The notes beneath the pieces are model-generated. The model saw only the letters and a program-made list of their open reading frames with translations. It did no database searches and was not told the origin of the DNA. The translations under genes and the position numbers were made by a program. From CAYOFK01 sp964403185 (lineage in GTDB: Bacteria > Bacteroidota > Bacteroidia > Bacteroidales > VadinHA17), in assembly GCA_964403185.1 (NCBI GenBank), contig CAYOFK010000094.1, positions 1 to 11,469 of the forward strand: DNA of 11,469 nucleotides. The letters run 5' to 3'. This document shows, piece by piece, positions 1 to 5,916 of this stretch (position 1 is its first letter; the number at the start of each line of letters is the position of its first letter).

Positions 1-140
1 CCCCGACCCCCGGGTTGAAACCCGGGGTTATTTACATGCAACCACTTCGCGGTTGTATTCCTCCAATCCTGCAAAGAAATGAACCTGAGTATGATTGCCG
101 GCCGCATCCAGCCCCATCGGGGATCCATTTGACATCCGGG
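1..140. repeat. Probable dispersed intergenic repeat with two hairpins (cut by window edge)
   Basis: No gene is convincing here. Two hairpins are visible. At 8-27 a perfect inverted repeat, CCCCGGGTT / AACCCGGGG, is separated by 2 nt. At 39-55 CAACC / GGTTG flanks a 7-nt loop. Read on the minus strand the region is open in frames ending near the hairpins (one ends GGIQPRSGCM-stop, another NREVVACK-stop, and a third runs open to the window edge through NNPGFQPGG). That layout resembles GC-rich repeats I associate with intergenic regions of Bacteroidota, though this is recollection rather than a database match. It lies just downstream of the arsC-like gene, and the first hairpin could also act as a transcript end, but no T-tract follows it on the minus strand within the window. 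The right boundary is a guess. Confidence 0.45.
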
Positions 141-186
141 AAGATATCCTGGATTATCTTTGCATGCCGACCCTTCTGAATCAAGC

Positions 187-615
187 TTAAGAACAAACAG
201 GAATACAGTATCTGTAAAACCGCTGCATCTGGGAATGGATCTCATCACGGACCCTTCTGAATTCAGACAGGATATGATCTTCAGATCCGGAAGTTTTGGC
301 GGGATCATCAAATCCAATGTGGATGCGATTTTTTACAGAACCCGTAAATACAGGGCAGTTTTTTTTGGCATCATCACACACAGTGATGACAAAATCAAAT
401 TTTCCCTTCAGGAATTCATCAATATTTTTCGGGATGTTCTTACGGATATCAATGTCAATTTCTTTCATAACATGTATGGCCTTTGGATGAACTTTTTCCG
501 TGGGCTGGGTGCCTGCAGAATGGACCTCAATTTCTGAACTCATACTTTTTAATATGCCTTCTGCCATTTGGCTGCGGCATGAATTCCCGGTACATAAGAT
601 CAATACATTTGCCAT
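187..615 (-). CDS. arsC: Arsenate reductase, thioredoxin-coupled LMW-phosphatase type (ArsC)
   Basis: Predicted cytosolic enzyme of 142 residues in the low-molecular-weight tyrosine phosphatase fold. The phosphate-binding loop C8-TGNSC-R14 is at the N-terminus, and the general-acid loop appears as DDP within FDDPAKTSG. Two further cysteines, C80 and C87, are spaced 7 apart, as in Staphylococcus aureus ArsC (C10, C82, C89). That triad is the hallmark of arsenate reductases that relay a disulfide to thioredoxin, and it separates this protein from plain LMW tyrosine phosphatases. I chose the start at 615 (MANVLILC) because the family begins right before the P-loop, and because the earlier in-frame ATG at 639 falls inside the likely -7 promoter element. 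No arsR, acr3 or arsB is visible, so an arsenic-resistance role is inferred from catalytic residues only. The gene is divergent from enolase, with 148 bp between them. The C-terminal tail (RYCIPVCS) adds two more cysteines that are not part of the known triad. Confidence 0.9.
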   Translation of the reverse strand: MANVLILCTGNSCRSQMAEGILKSMSSEIEVHSAGTQPTEKVHPKAIHVMKEIDIDIRKNIPKNIDEFLKGKFDFVITVCDDAKKNCPVFTGSVKNRIHIGFDDPAKTSGSEDHILSEFRRVRDEIHSQMQRFYRYCIPVCS

Positions 616-632
616 CTGAGAATTGATTCCTT

Positions 633-640
633 CAAACATA
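633..640 (-). promoter_or_regulatory. Candidate -7 element for the arsC-like gene
   Basis: The minus strand reads TATGTTTG, a perfect match to the Bacteroidota -7 consensus TAnnTTTG. It lies 18 nt upstream of the chosen start codon at 615, which would give a very short leader. No TTTG-like -33 element is seen 19-21 nt upstream, so the call rests on the -7 box and position only. Confidence 0.4.
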
Positions 641-681
641 AATGGAGTTTATATAAAATCATAGTAAAAATGATAAATATC

Positions 682-713
682 TTTCAAACTTCAGGCAATA
701 TTCTCTACATTTG
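682..713 (+). promoter_or_regulatory. Candidate sigma-ABfr-type promoter for enolase
   Basis: TTTC at 682-685 (3 of 4 against the -33 consensus TTTG) is followed after 20 nt by TACATTTG at 706-713, a perfect match to TAnnTTTG. Transcription would start near 720, giving a leader of about 45 nt before the enolase ATG at 764. The spacing and -7 match make this one of the two best promoter candidates in the window. Confidence 0.6.
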
Positions 714-763
714 ACAGCCTTTTAATCATTCAGATAATCAATTACTCAAAACCAAAAAGAATT

Positions 764-2044
764 ATGAAAATTAAATATGTCAAAGCAATGGAAGTTCTCG
801 ATTCCAGGGGCAATCCAACAGTTGAAGTGGAAGTCACACTTGAGAATGGTATAAGAAGCCGTGCAATGGTCCCTTCAGGCGCATCCACAGGGGAAAAGGA
901 GGCTGTGGAATTAAGGGATGGGGACCAATCAAGATACAGTGGCAAGGGAGTTTTGAAAGCAGTAAACAATGTCAATACACTAATCGCTCCTGAAATCATT
1001 GGCATGTGTGCAGAATATCAACGTGAGATCGACTATAAAATGATCGAAATGGATGGCACTCCCAATAAAGCCAAATTTGGCGCCAATGCGATTTTGGGTG
1101 TTTCGCTGGCAGTTGCCAGAGCAGCCGCCACTTCATTGAACCTTCCCTTGTTCAGATATCTGGGTGGGGTCAATGCTTCATTGATGCCGGTTCCGGCAAT
1201 GAATGTAATCAATGGTGGTTCTCATGCGACAAATAATGTTGATTTCCAGGAATTTATGATTGCACCGCACAATGCGCCGGACTTCGCAACCGCCATCAGG
1301 ATGGGAGCAGAAACATTTCATGCGTTAAAAAAAGTCCTGGTAAAAAAAGGATACAGCACAGGAGTTGGGGATGAAGGCGGATTTTCTCCGGACCTCAAAT
1401 CAAATGAAGAAGCTGTTGAAGTGATCCTGGAGGCCATTGAAGCTGCAGGATATAAGCCTGGTGACGATATATCTTTATGTCTTGATCCGGCCACCAGTGA
1501 GATGTGGGAAGATGGGAAGTATAAATTTTTTAAATCAGACCAGTCTTATAAATCATCTGAAGAAATGGTTGAAATATGGAAAAACTGGGTGGAAAAATAC
1601 CCAATTGTATTGATTGAGGATGGCATGGCAGAGAATGACTGGAGTGGCTGGAAAGTAATGACCGGTGAATTGGGTAGCAAGATAGAAATTGTTGGGGATG
1701 ATCTTTTATGTACCAACAAGCAGATCCTTCAGGAAGCCATTGATAAGGGTGTGGCCAATTCCATTCTTATTAAACTGAACCAGATCGGCAGCCTGACGGA
1801 AACCCTGGAAACCATTGAACTTGCAAAGGCACACAATTATTTCTGTTTTGTGTCTCACCGGTCCGGGGAGACCGAAGATCCGTTCATTGCTGATCTGACC
1901 GTGGCTACAGGCGCCGGACATCTGAAGACCGGATCGGGCTGTCGCAGTGAACGTATTGCGAAATTTAACCAGTTGCTGAGAATTGAGAAAATGCTGGGTA
2001 AAGAAGCAAAATTTGCCGGTTTGGGCGCTTTCAAAAATTCATAA
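764..2044 (+). CDS. eno: Enolase (phosphopyruvate hydratase)
   Basis: Converts 2-phosphoglycerate to phosphoenolpyruvate in glycolysis and gluconeogenesis; cytosolic and Mg-dependent. The 426-residue product is full length for bacterial enolases. It opens with the conserved VLDSRGNPTVEVEV segment and the catalytic loop SGASTGEKEA (38-47). Catalytic E204 lies in VGDEGGFSP. Mg ligands are D241 (LDPATSE), E285 (IEDGM) and D312 (VGDDL). Catalytic lysine K337 lies in LIKLNQIGS, the SHRSGETED loop is at 364-372, and substrate lysine K388 lies in HLKTGS. All key residues are present. The leader before the ATG is A-rich with no Shine-Dalgarno sequence. The gene is divergent from arsC. Its 3' end overlaps the stop codon of the convergent dehydrogenase by 6 bp, leaving no room for a terminator between the two. 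Identification is certain from the motifs. Confidence 0.99.
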   Translation: MKIKYVKAMEVLDSRGNPTVEVEVTLENGIRSRAMVPSGASTGEKEAVELRDGDQSRYSGKGVLKAVNNVNTLIAPEIIGMCAEYQREIDYKMIEMDGTPNKAKFGANAILGVSLAVARAAATSLNLPLFRYLGGVNASLMPVPAMNVINGGSHATNNVDFQEFMIAPHNAPDFATAIRMGAETFHALKKVLVKKGYSTGVGDEGGFSPDLKSNEEAVEVILEAIEAAGYKPGDDISLCLDPATSEMWEDGKYKFFKSDQSYKSSEEMVEIWKNWVEKYPIVLIEDGMAENDWSGWKVMTGELGSKIEIVGDDLLCTNKQILQEAIDKGVANSILIKLNQIGSLTETLETIELAKAHNYFCFVSHRSGETEDPFIADLTVATGAGHLKTGSGCRSERIAKFNQLLRIEKMLGKEAKFAGLGAFKNS

Positions 2045-3070
2045 TTCGATCAAAGCTTTCATTACACCATCGCGGTACTCTGAAACGAGTTTAAAAGCTG
2101 TCAGGGTTTCTGACAGGGGAAACCGATGGGTGATCATGTGCCCGGTACTGATCTCTCCGGCATCCATAAGCTCAAGGACTTTCTCAATGCAATCATTCTG
2201 GCGGCGTACATTTACAAGGGTGATTTCTTTATGGCGCATCTTTTCAACATTCAATAACCAGTCGGATATTTCCGGAATGCCTATGATCATGATCTTGCCA
2301 CCGGGTTTTAGCAGGTCAAGGGCCTGATCCACGGCTTCCTGTTGCCCGCAACATTCAAAAATAATATCCAGCAACCGGGGTTCATGGCCCTTAATGTCCG
2401 AAACGATATCATTTGTATCCGGATTGCCGGTCCAGTCAGCCCCAATTTTAACAGCCAGGGAATTCCTGTCAGATATTTTATCCGTTATGTAGGCTTTGCA
2501 GGCTCCTTTTTGTTTTGCAGCAAGCAGCACACTCATGCCTATGGGACCGAATCCCAGGATTCCTATGGCATCGCACAACCGCAGATTTGATTGTTCAACA
2601 GCATAGTAACCAATGGCGAGTGGTTCTGACAGGGCTGCGTCATCGAGGTTCTTATTTCTCACCGGGAACAGGCTTGTTTCAGGCATGACTAAATATTCAG
2701 ACAAACAACCTTCGGCCTGACCGGGATTCCCCAGGAATTTGAGGTTGAGGCAGGTATGTGACCTTCCGGACTGGCATTGTTCACAAGTGAAGCACGGCAT
2801 GGCCGGATCGATGGCAACAGCATCGCCAGGTTTCACTCTTTTAACCTGAGAACCTACAGCCTCCACTATGCCTGAACCCTCATGCCCCGGTATAAAGGGG
2901 TATTGTACAATCTGATTGCCAATTCTTCCGGACCTGAAATAATGGATGTCGGATCCGCAAACTCCCACTGTTCTGATACGGATCAATACATCAAAAGGTG
3001 TGACCAATTCCGGTTCCGGGACTTCAATGATTTCCAGATTATTTTTCGCGGTTAAATGGACTGCTTTCAT
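2039..3070 (-). CDS. Zinc-dependent alcohol/polyol dehydrogenase (MDR superfamily, sorbitol/threonine dehydrogenase-like)
   Basis: Predicted cytosolic NAD(P)-dependent oxidoreductase of 343 residues, the usual length for this family. The N-terminal GroES-like domain has catalytic-zinc residues C38 (VGVCGSDIHYF) and H63-E64 (PGHEGSG), with a further candidate ligand at E149 (ALSEPLA). The structural-zinc lobe carries C93, C96, C99 and C107. The Rossmann domain has the nucleotide loop GFGPIG (163-168), and an acidic residue, D187, at the end of the second strand favours NAD over NADP. The SDIHYF motif is typical of sorbitol, xylitol and related polyol dehydrogenases, but threonine 3-dehydrogenase-like enzymes share it, so the substrate is not assignable. 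I placed the start at MKAVHL (3070): the family begins there, and the in-frame extension to 3157 has no family similarity and abuts the terminator. The gene converges on enolase and appears to be transcribed alone; a weak -7-like box (TACCTTTA, minus strand 3099-3092) lies upstream. Confidence 0.9.
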   Translation of the reverse strand: MKAVHLTAKNNLEIIEVPEPELVTPFDVLIRIRTVGVCGSDIHYFRSGRIGNQIVQYPFIPGHEGSGIVEAVGSQVKRVKPGDAVAIDPAMPCFTCEQCQSGRSHTCLNLKFLGNPGQAEGCLSEYLVMPETSLFPVRNKNLDDAALSEPLAIGYYAVEQSNLRLCDAIGILGFGPIGMSVLLAAKQKGACKAYITDKISDRNSLAVKIGADWTGNPDTNDIVSDIKGHEPRLLDIIFECCGQQEAVDQALDLLKPGGKIMIIGIPEISDWLLNVEKMRHKEITLVNVRRQNDCIEKVLELMDAGEISTGHMITHRFPLSETLTAFKLVSEYRDGVMKALIEL

Positions 3071-3156
3071 CAGTGATTCGGTATCAGTGAGTAAAGGTAA
3101 CAGAAAATGACACATCAAAAGCCAGCAATCCTTATTGAAAACTGAAATTGAAGGCA

Positions 3157-3186
3157 ATAAAAAACCCTGACGGTTTTGTCAGGGTT
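3157..3186 (-). terminator. Rho-independent terminator of the SiaC-family gene
   Basis: A 9-bp perfect stem, AACCCTGAC (3163-3171) with GTCAGGGTT (3178-3186), encloses a 6-nt loop. On the minus strand the stem is followed directly by a T-run (TTTTTTATT). It sits about 45 nt past the stop codon of the SiaC-family gene and upstream of the dehydrogenase start, so it should separate the two minus-strand genes into different transcripts. There is no T-run on the plus-strand side, so it is not bidirectional. Confidence 0.85.
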
Positions 3187-3232
3187 AATGATGAGATATG
3201 ATTACAGGAGTAGAGTTTCCGGTCGTTTAATA

Positions 3233-3661
3233 TCAGCCCCCTTCAACTTCAATCATAGTAAAAGGTATGTTGAGCATGGCTCCATAATCCTGTCCACACT
3301 CCTTCATATCAAGGTCATCTTCCTCATAATACCAGTTGATCTTTATATTTTTTTTTTGTTCCAGGATCTCTTCAAGGGTTTTGAAGATCTTCAATAAAAC
3401 TTTTGATGAACTTGTATTAAAATACTCCAGGTACACATCAACCTGAGTTGTCTCAGGTGCGTTTTTGGAAAAGTTCTCCAGCCATGCAATGACGGGGGAA
3501 TAAAATACCGTGTGATTCTCAGGAATGGATTTCCCTTTGATCTCAATAAGGTTTTTATCCGGAGCATATACGATCCTGGGCGTTTTAGCAGTCCCTTGTA
3601 TTTCCAGTGGCTCCAATTTGTATTCCATGCCTTCTGCGGTAGTATGTGTGTAGTTTTTCAT
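3233..3661 (-). CDS. SiaC-family regulatory phosphoprotein (DUF1987)
   Basis: A 142-residue cytosolic protein matching the SiaC/DUF1987 family. Visible family features are an early IQGTAKTPRI strand, then IEIKGKSIPEN, a VFYSPVIAWLE helix, the LEYFNTSSSKVLL segment and the closing KINWYYEEDDLDMKECGQDY region. In Pseudomonas aeruginosa, SiaC is phosphorylated on a threonine by kinase SiaB, dephosphorylated by phosphatase SiaA, and in its unphosphorylated state activates a diguanylate cyclase. The NTSSS motif here is the likely equivalent phosphosite (inferred from motif resemblance). No SiaA-, SiaB- or SiaD-like gene lies in the window, so its partners must be elsewhere. Start choice is uncertain: ATGs exist at 3679, 3661 and 3628, and the family core starts near the last. 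I favour 3661 as a compromise. A strong terminator follows the gene and it stands as a single-gene transcript. Confidence 0.8.
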   Translation of the reverse strand: MKNYTHTTAEGMEYKLEPLEIQGTAKTPRIVYAPDKNLIEIKGKSIPENHTVFYSPVIAWLENFSKNAPETTQVDVYLEYFNTSSSKVLLKIFKTLEEILEQKKNIKINWYYEEDDLDMKECGQDYGAMLNIPFTMIEVEGG

Positions 3662-3799
3662 TAAAAGAAACTGCTGCACTTCTTTTAACGAACAATTTTA
3701 AAAAATGTTTCGGCTGACTAATTTATAAAAATAGACTGAATTCAAAGAACATTATTTAACAAAATCTTTCTTTTCCCCATCAAAAAATTAAAAATCAGC

Positions 3800-3928
3800 T
3801 ATTTTTGGAATTTGAGACATCATTCATGGCTTCCCCCTCTGCGCCCCCCTGCCTGCCTTTGCTCTCGCTTTGTCATGATTTTTGCGCCTGCAAGCAAAAA
3901 TCCCGCCAATTTCCTGCTGTTTTTTTAC
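3800..3928. repeat. C-rich intergenic patch, possible dispersed repeat
   Basis: This part of the 250-bp gap between the SiaC-family gene and the POT transporter differs from its AT-rich surroundings. Positions 3828-3872 are strongly pyrimidine-rich on the plus strand, with runs of C. On the minus strand a short ATG-started reading frame (3877 down to 3821, 18 codons, starting MTKREQRQAGGRRGG) and a second open frame with Ala/Gly/Lys-rich content are visible, but neither looks like a protein gene. A weak inverted repeat, TTTTTGC (3879-3885) with GCAAAAA (3894-3900), could mark the end of the POT transcript. The composition suggests an inserted or repeated element. I have only a vague memory of similar sequence in related genomes, so this is a low-confidence call, and the boundaries are approximate. 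Confidence 0.3.
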
Positions 3929-5743
3929 TCAGGCATCATTAGTGGCCTGTTCCAGCCTTTTCAGGATGGAAAATATAAAACCGGCAGAGAGCAGACAGGT
4001 GACCACAAAGATCAGCCACAGCTGCCACAGATCGATCTTTTCCCAGAAGAAGCTGCCAATAAAGAGCAACTTGTTACCAACAGCGGTTGCAAGCAACCAG
4101 CCTCCCTGCATTACGCCCTGGAACCTGACAGGAGCAACCTTGGACACAAAGGACAATCCCATAGGGCTGAGGAACAATTCTGCTATGGTAAGGACCAGGT
4201 AAGAGGACATAAGCCAGTACGGCATGATCCTGGATGAGTCGGGTACAGGATTGTACTTAATTATACCTGCCTCATCTACCGTCTGAAGATCGTGGGGTGA
4301 AATTAAGTTAATTGACCCAACGATCATAACGACAAAACCAAGGGCCGCTATGATCATTCCAATCCCGATCTTTTTTGGTGTGGAAGGCTCCAGGTTCTTC
4401 TTATTCAACCATGCAAAAATGGCCATGACTGCGAATGTAAGAGAGACAATGAATAGCGGATTGTAGGATTGGAATACTTCGGGTGAAATTGGATTCTCAG
4501 CATCACCACGACGGAAAAACCAAATAGCCAGAGCACCACCTACAATGGTCAATATGGCTCCGCCAATCCTCGAATTCTTCGTGGCATTTCTTCCAAGGAG
4601 CATGAAGATCCCTATAATGAAGGCAATGACCGATAAAATATTTTCAAGAGTAAAGAACATGTAGGTAAAAGGATCTACACTCTTTACAGTATAATCACGT
4701 GCAAAAAAAGTTAAAGTGAGACCATTTTGGTGGAAACCCATCCAGAAAAAGATCACTACAAAGAATACCAGCAATAGTGAAATCACCCGTTGTTTCTCTT
4801 TTTTAGTCGCAATAATTACGATCCATGTAACAAATCCAACAAAAAGGCCAATAGCCATTCCTGTTTTGAAATCTTTTACAAAGCTGATAAGTATGGCGGT
4901 GATAGCACCTGCAACCAGGGCAACGGGAATAGCCATTGGCTTTTCAGACAGGGAAATGGTCTTTTCTCCAGCCATTCTTCCCCTTTTGGGAAGATGCTTA
5001 TTGAATATAAGGTAGGCCAGAAGTGAGACCACCATGGCAATGGCTGCGATTCCAAAAGCGAAATTATATCCTCTTGAAAAGGTCTCGATATACGTGTTTG
5101 CAAAAGCACCAAGGTCACTAACCGGACCATTCAGGCTAACGGCATTTGCCAGTTCCTGAAGTATGCCAACATCCTGCAGGGTTCCGTCCTTAAATTGATG
5201 ACAGATTGCCGGTAAGCTTCCGTCATGGAGAAATCCATTTATCTTAAGCCACCAGTTCCTGATGCCCATGGCAGCAAATGGAGCAAAGAAAGCACCCACG
5301 TTTATTCCCATATAGAAAATCAGGAAAGCGTTGTCCCTGACCTTGTCATACTTGGGCTCGTCGTACATTTGCCCGACAACAGCCTGCAGGTTCCCTTTGA
5401 ACAATCCATTCCCGATAGCGATGGTGAAGAGCCCTACCACTGTTATGGGAAGAGATAAGCCTGGCAATACCAGAACGGCGTAGCCAATAAACATAATAAC
5501 CTGTCCCATTGCAATAATAGTGGTATATTTCCGGGTGGCATCTGCCAGAATACCACCCAGCAGTGCCAAGGCATAAATTGCAAAATAAAACCAACTGTAA
5601 ATATCCCCGGCTTTATCTGCTGCAAGTCCGAATTTCGCCTGCAGAAACAGCACAAGGATGGCCATCATAGTATAGAACCCGAATCGTTCTCCCATATTGG
5701 TAAAAAAAGCCACATACAATCCTTTAGGATGTCCTTTTAGCAT
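3929..5743 (-). CDS. POT/PTR2-family proton-dependent oligopeptide transporter
   Basis: Inner-membrane MFS-type protein of 604 residues, predicted to import di- and tripeptides with protons. The N-terminal TM1 motif reads NMGERF (16-21); classical POT proteins have ExxERF, so the first glutamate is Asn here while E19-R20 are kept. The PTR2 signature is seen as FLIFYMGINVGAFFAP (140-155), and GNGLFKGN (111-118) matches the TM4 region with its lysine. TM7 carries FFWMGFHQNG (332-341), where many POTs have an acidic residue in place of the His. Residues about 160-225 form a long loop, and hydrophobic segments at about 272-311 fit the extra HA/HB helices of bacterial POTs. A further hydrophobic pair at about 368-409 lies between TM7 and TM8 and helps explain a length above the usual 450-500. 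Start at 5743: MLKGHPKGLY matches the usual family beginning. Divergent from the NAD(P)HX repair gene. Confidence 0.93.
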   Translation of the reverse strand: MLKGHPKGLYVAFFTNMGERFGFYTMMAILVLFLQAKFGLAADKAGDIYSWFYFAIYALALLGGILADATRKYTTIIAMGQVIMFIGYAVLVLPGLSLPITVVGLFTIAIGNGLFKGNLQAVVGQMYDEPKYDKVRDNAFLIFYMGINVGAFFAPFAAMGIRNWWLKINGFLHDGSLPAICHQFKDGTLQDVGILQELANAVSLNGPVSDLGAFANTYIETFSRGYNFAFGIAAIAMVVSLLAYLIFNKHLPKRGRMAGEKTISLSEKPMAIPVALVAGAITAILISFVKDFKTGMAIGLFVGFVTWIVIIATKKEKQRVISLLLVFFVVIFFWMGFHQNGLTLTFFARDYTVKSVDPFTYMFFTLENILSVIAFIIGIFMLLGRNATKNSRIGGAILTIVGGALAIWFFRRGDAENPISPEVFQSYNPLFIVSLTFAVMAIFAWLNKKNLEPSTPKKIGIGMIIAALGFVVMIVGSINLISPHDLQTVDEAGIIKYNPVPDSSRIMPYWLMSSYLVLTIAELFLSPMGLSFVSKVAPVRFQGVMQGGWLLATAVGNKLLFIGSFFWEKIDLWQLWLIFVVTCLLSAGFIFSILKRLEQATNDA

Positions 5744-5778
5744 GATATCGAATTTTGGTTAGTTTCTGATTGAAGCAA

Positions 5779-5786
5779 CAAATATA
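5779..5786 (-). promoter_or_regulatory. Candidate -7 element for the POT transporter
   Basis: The minus strand reads TATATTTG, a perfect TAnnTTTG match, 35 nt upstream of the transporter start at 5743. The expected transcript start is around 5772. No TTTG-like -33 box is present at the right distance. Confidence 0.45.
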
Positions 5787-5831
5787 AACATCTTTTTTTA
5801 TGCCGTTTTATCACTCTTCTTATACCATACA

Positions 5832-5863
5832 TTTTTAAATAAGCCCTGAAGACCTTAAATTTG
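5832..5863 (+). promoter_or_regulatory. Candidate sigma-ABfr-type promoter for the NAD(P)HX repair gene
   Basis: TTTT at 5832-5835 (3 of 4 against TTTG) is followed after 20 nt by TAAATTTG at 5856-5863, a perfect -7 match. Transcription would begin near 5870, leaving a leader of roughly 45 nt before the ATG at 5917. The spacing is the same as in the enolase promoter candidate. Confidence 0.6.
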
Positions 5864-5916
5864 CAAAGAGCGGCAATGTTTTACAAACGGCAGGAAATCA
5901 ATTTTAAGAATCATTC

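Noticed and set aside
160..537. Plus-strand 125-codon frame starting MHADPSESS
   Set aside because: It lies antisense to the arsenate reductase gene, which has full catalytic motifs; the plus-strand product has no recognisable feature.
616..639. Upstream ATG for the arsenate reductase (8 extra residues)
   Set aside because: The family starts just before the CxxxxxR loop, and the ATG at 639 overlaps the predicted -7 promoter element.
3071..3157. 29-codon N-terminal extension of the dehydrogenase
   Set aside because: The family starts at MKAV, the extension has no similarity to it, and its ATG abuts the terminator stem-loop.
3812..4237. Plus-strand 141-codon frame across the POT 3' end
   Set aside because: Most of it is antisense to the transporter; the rest is the C-rich patch, and the composition is not protein-like.
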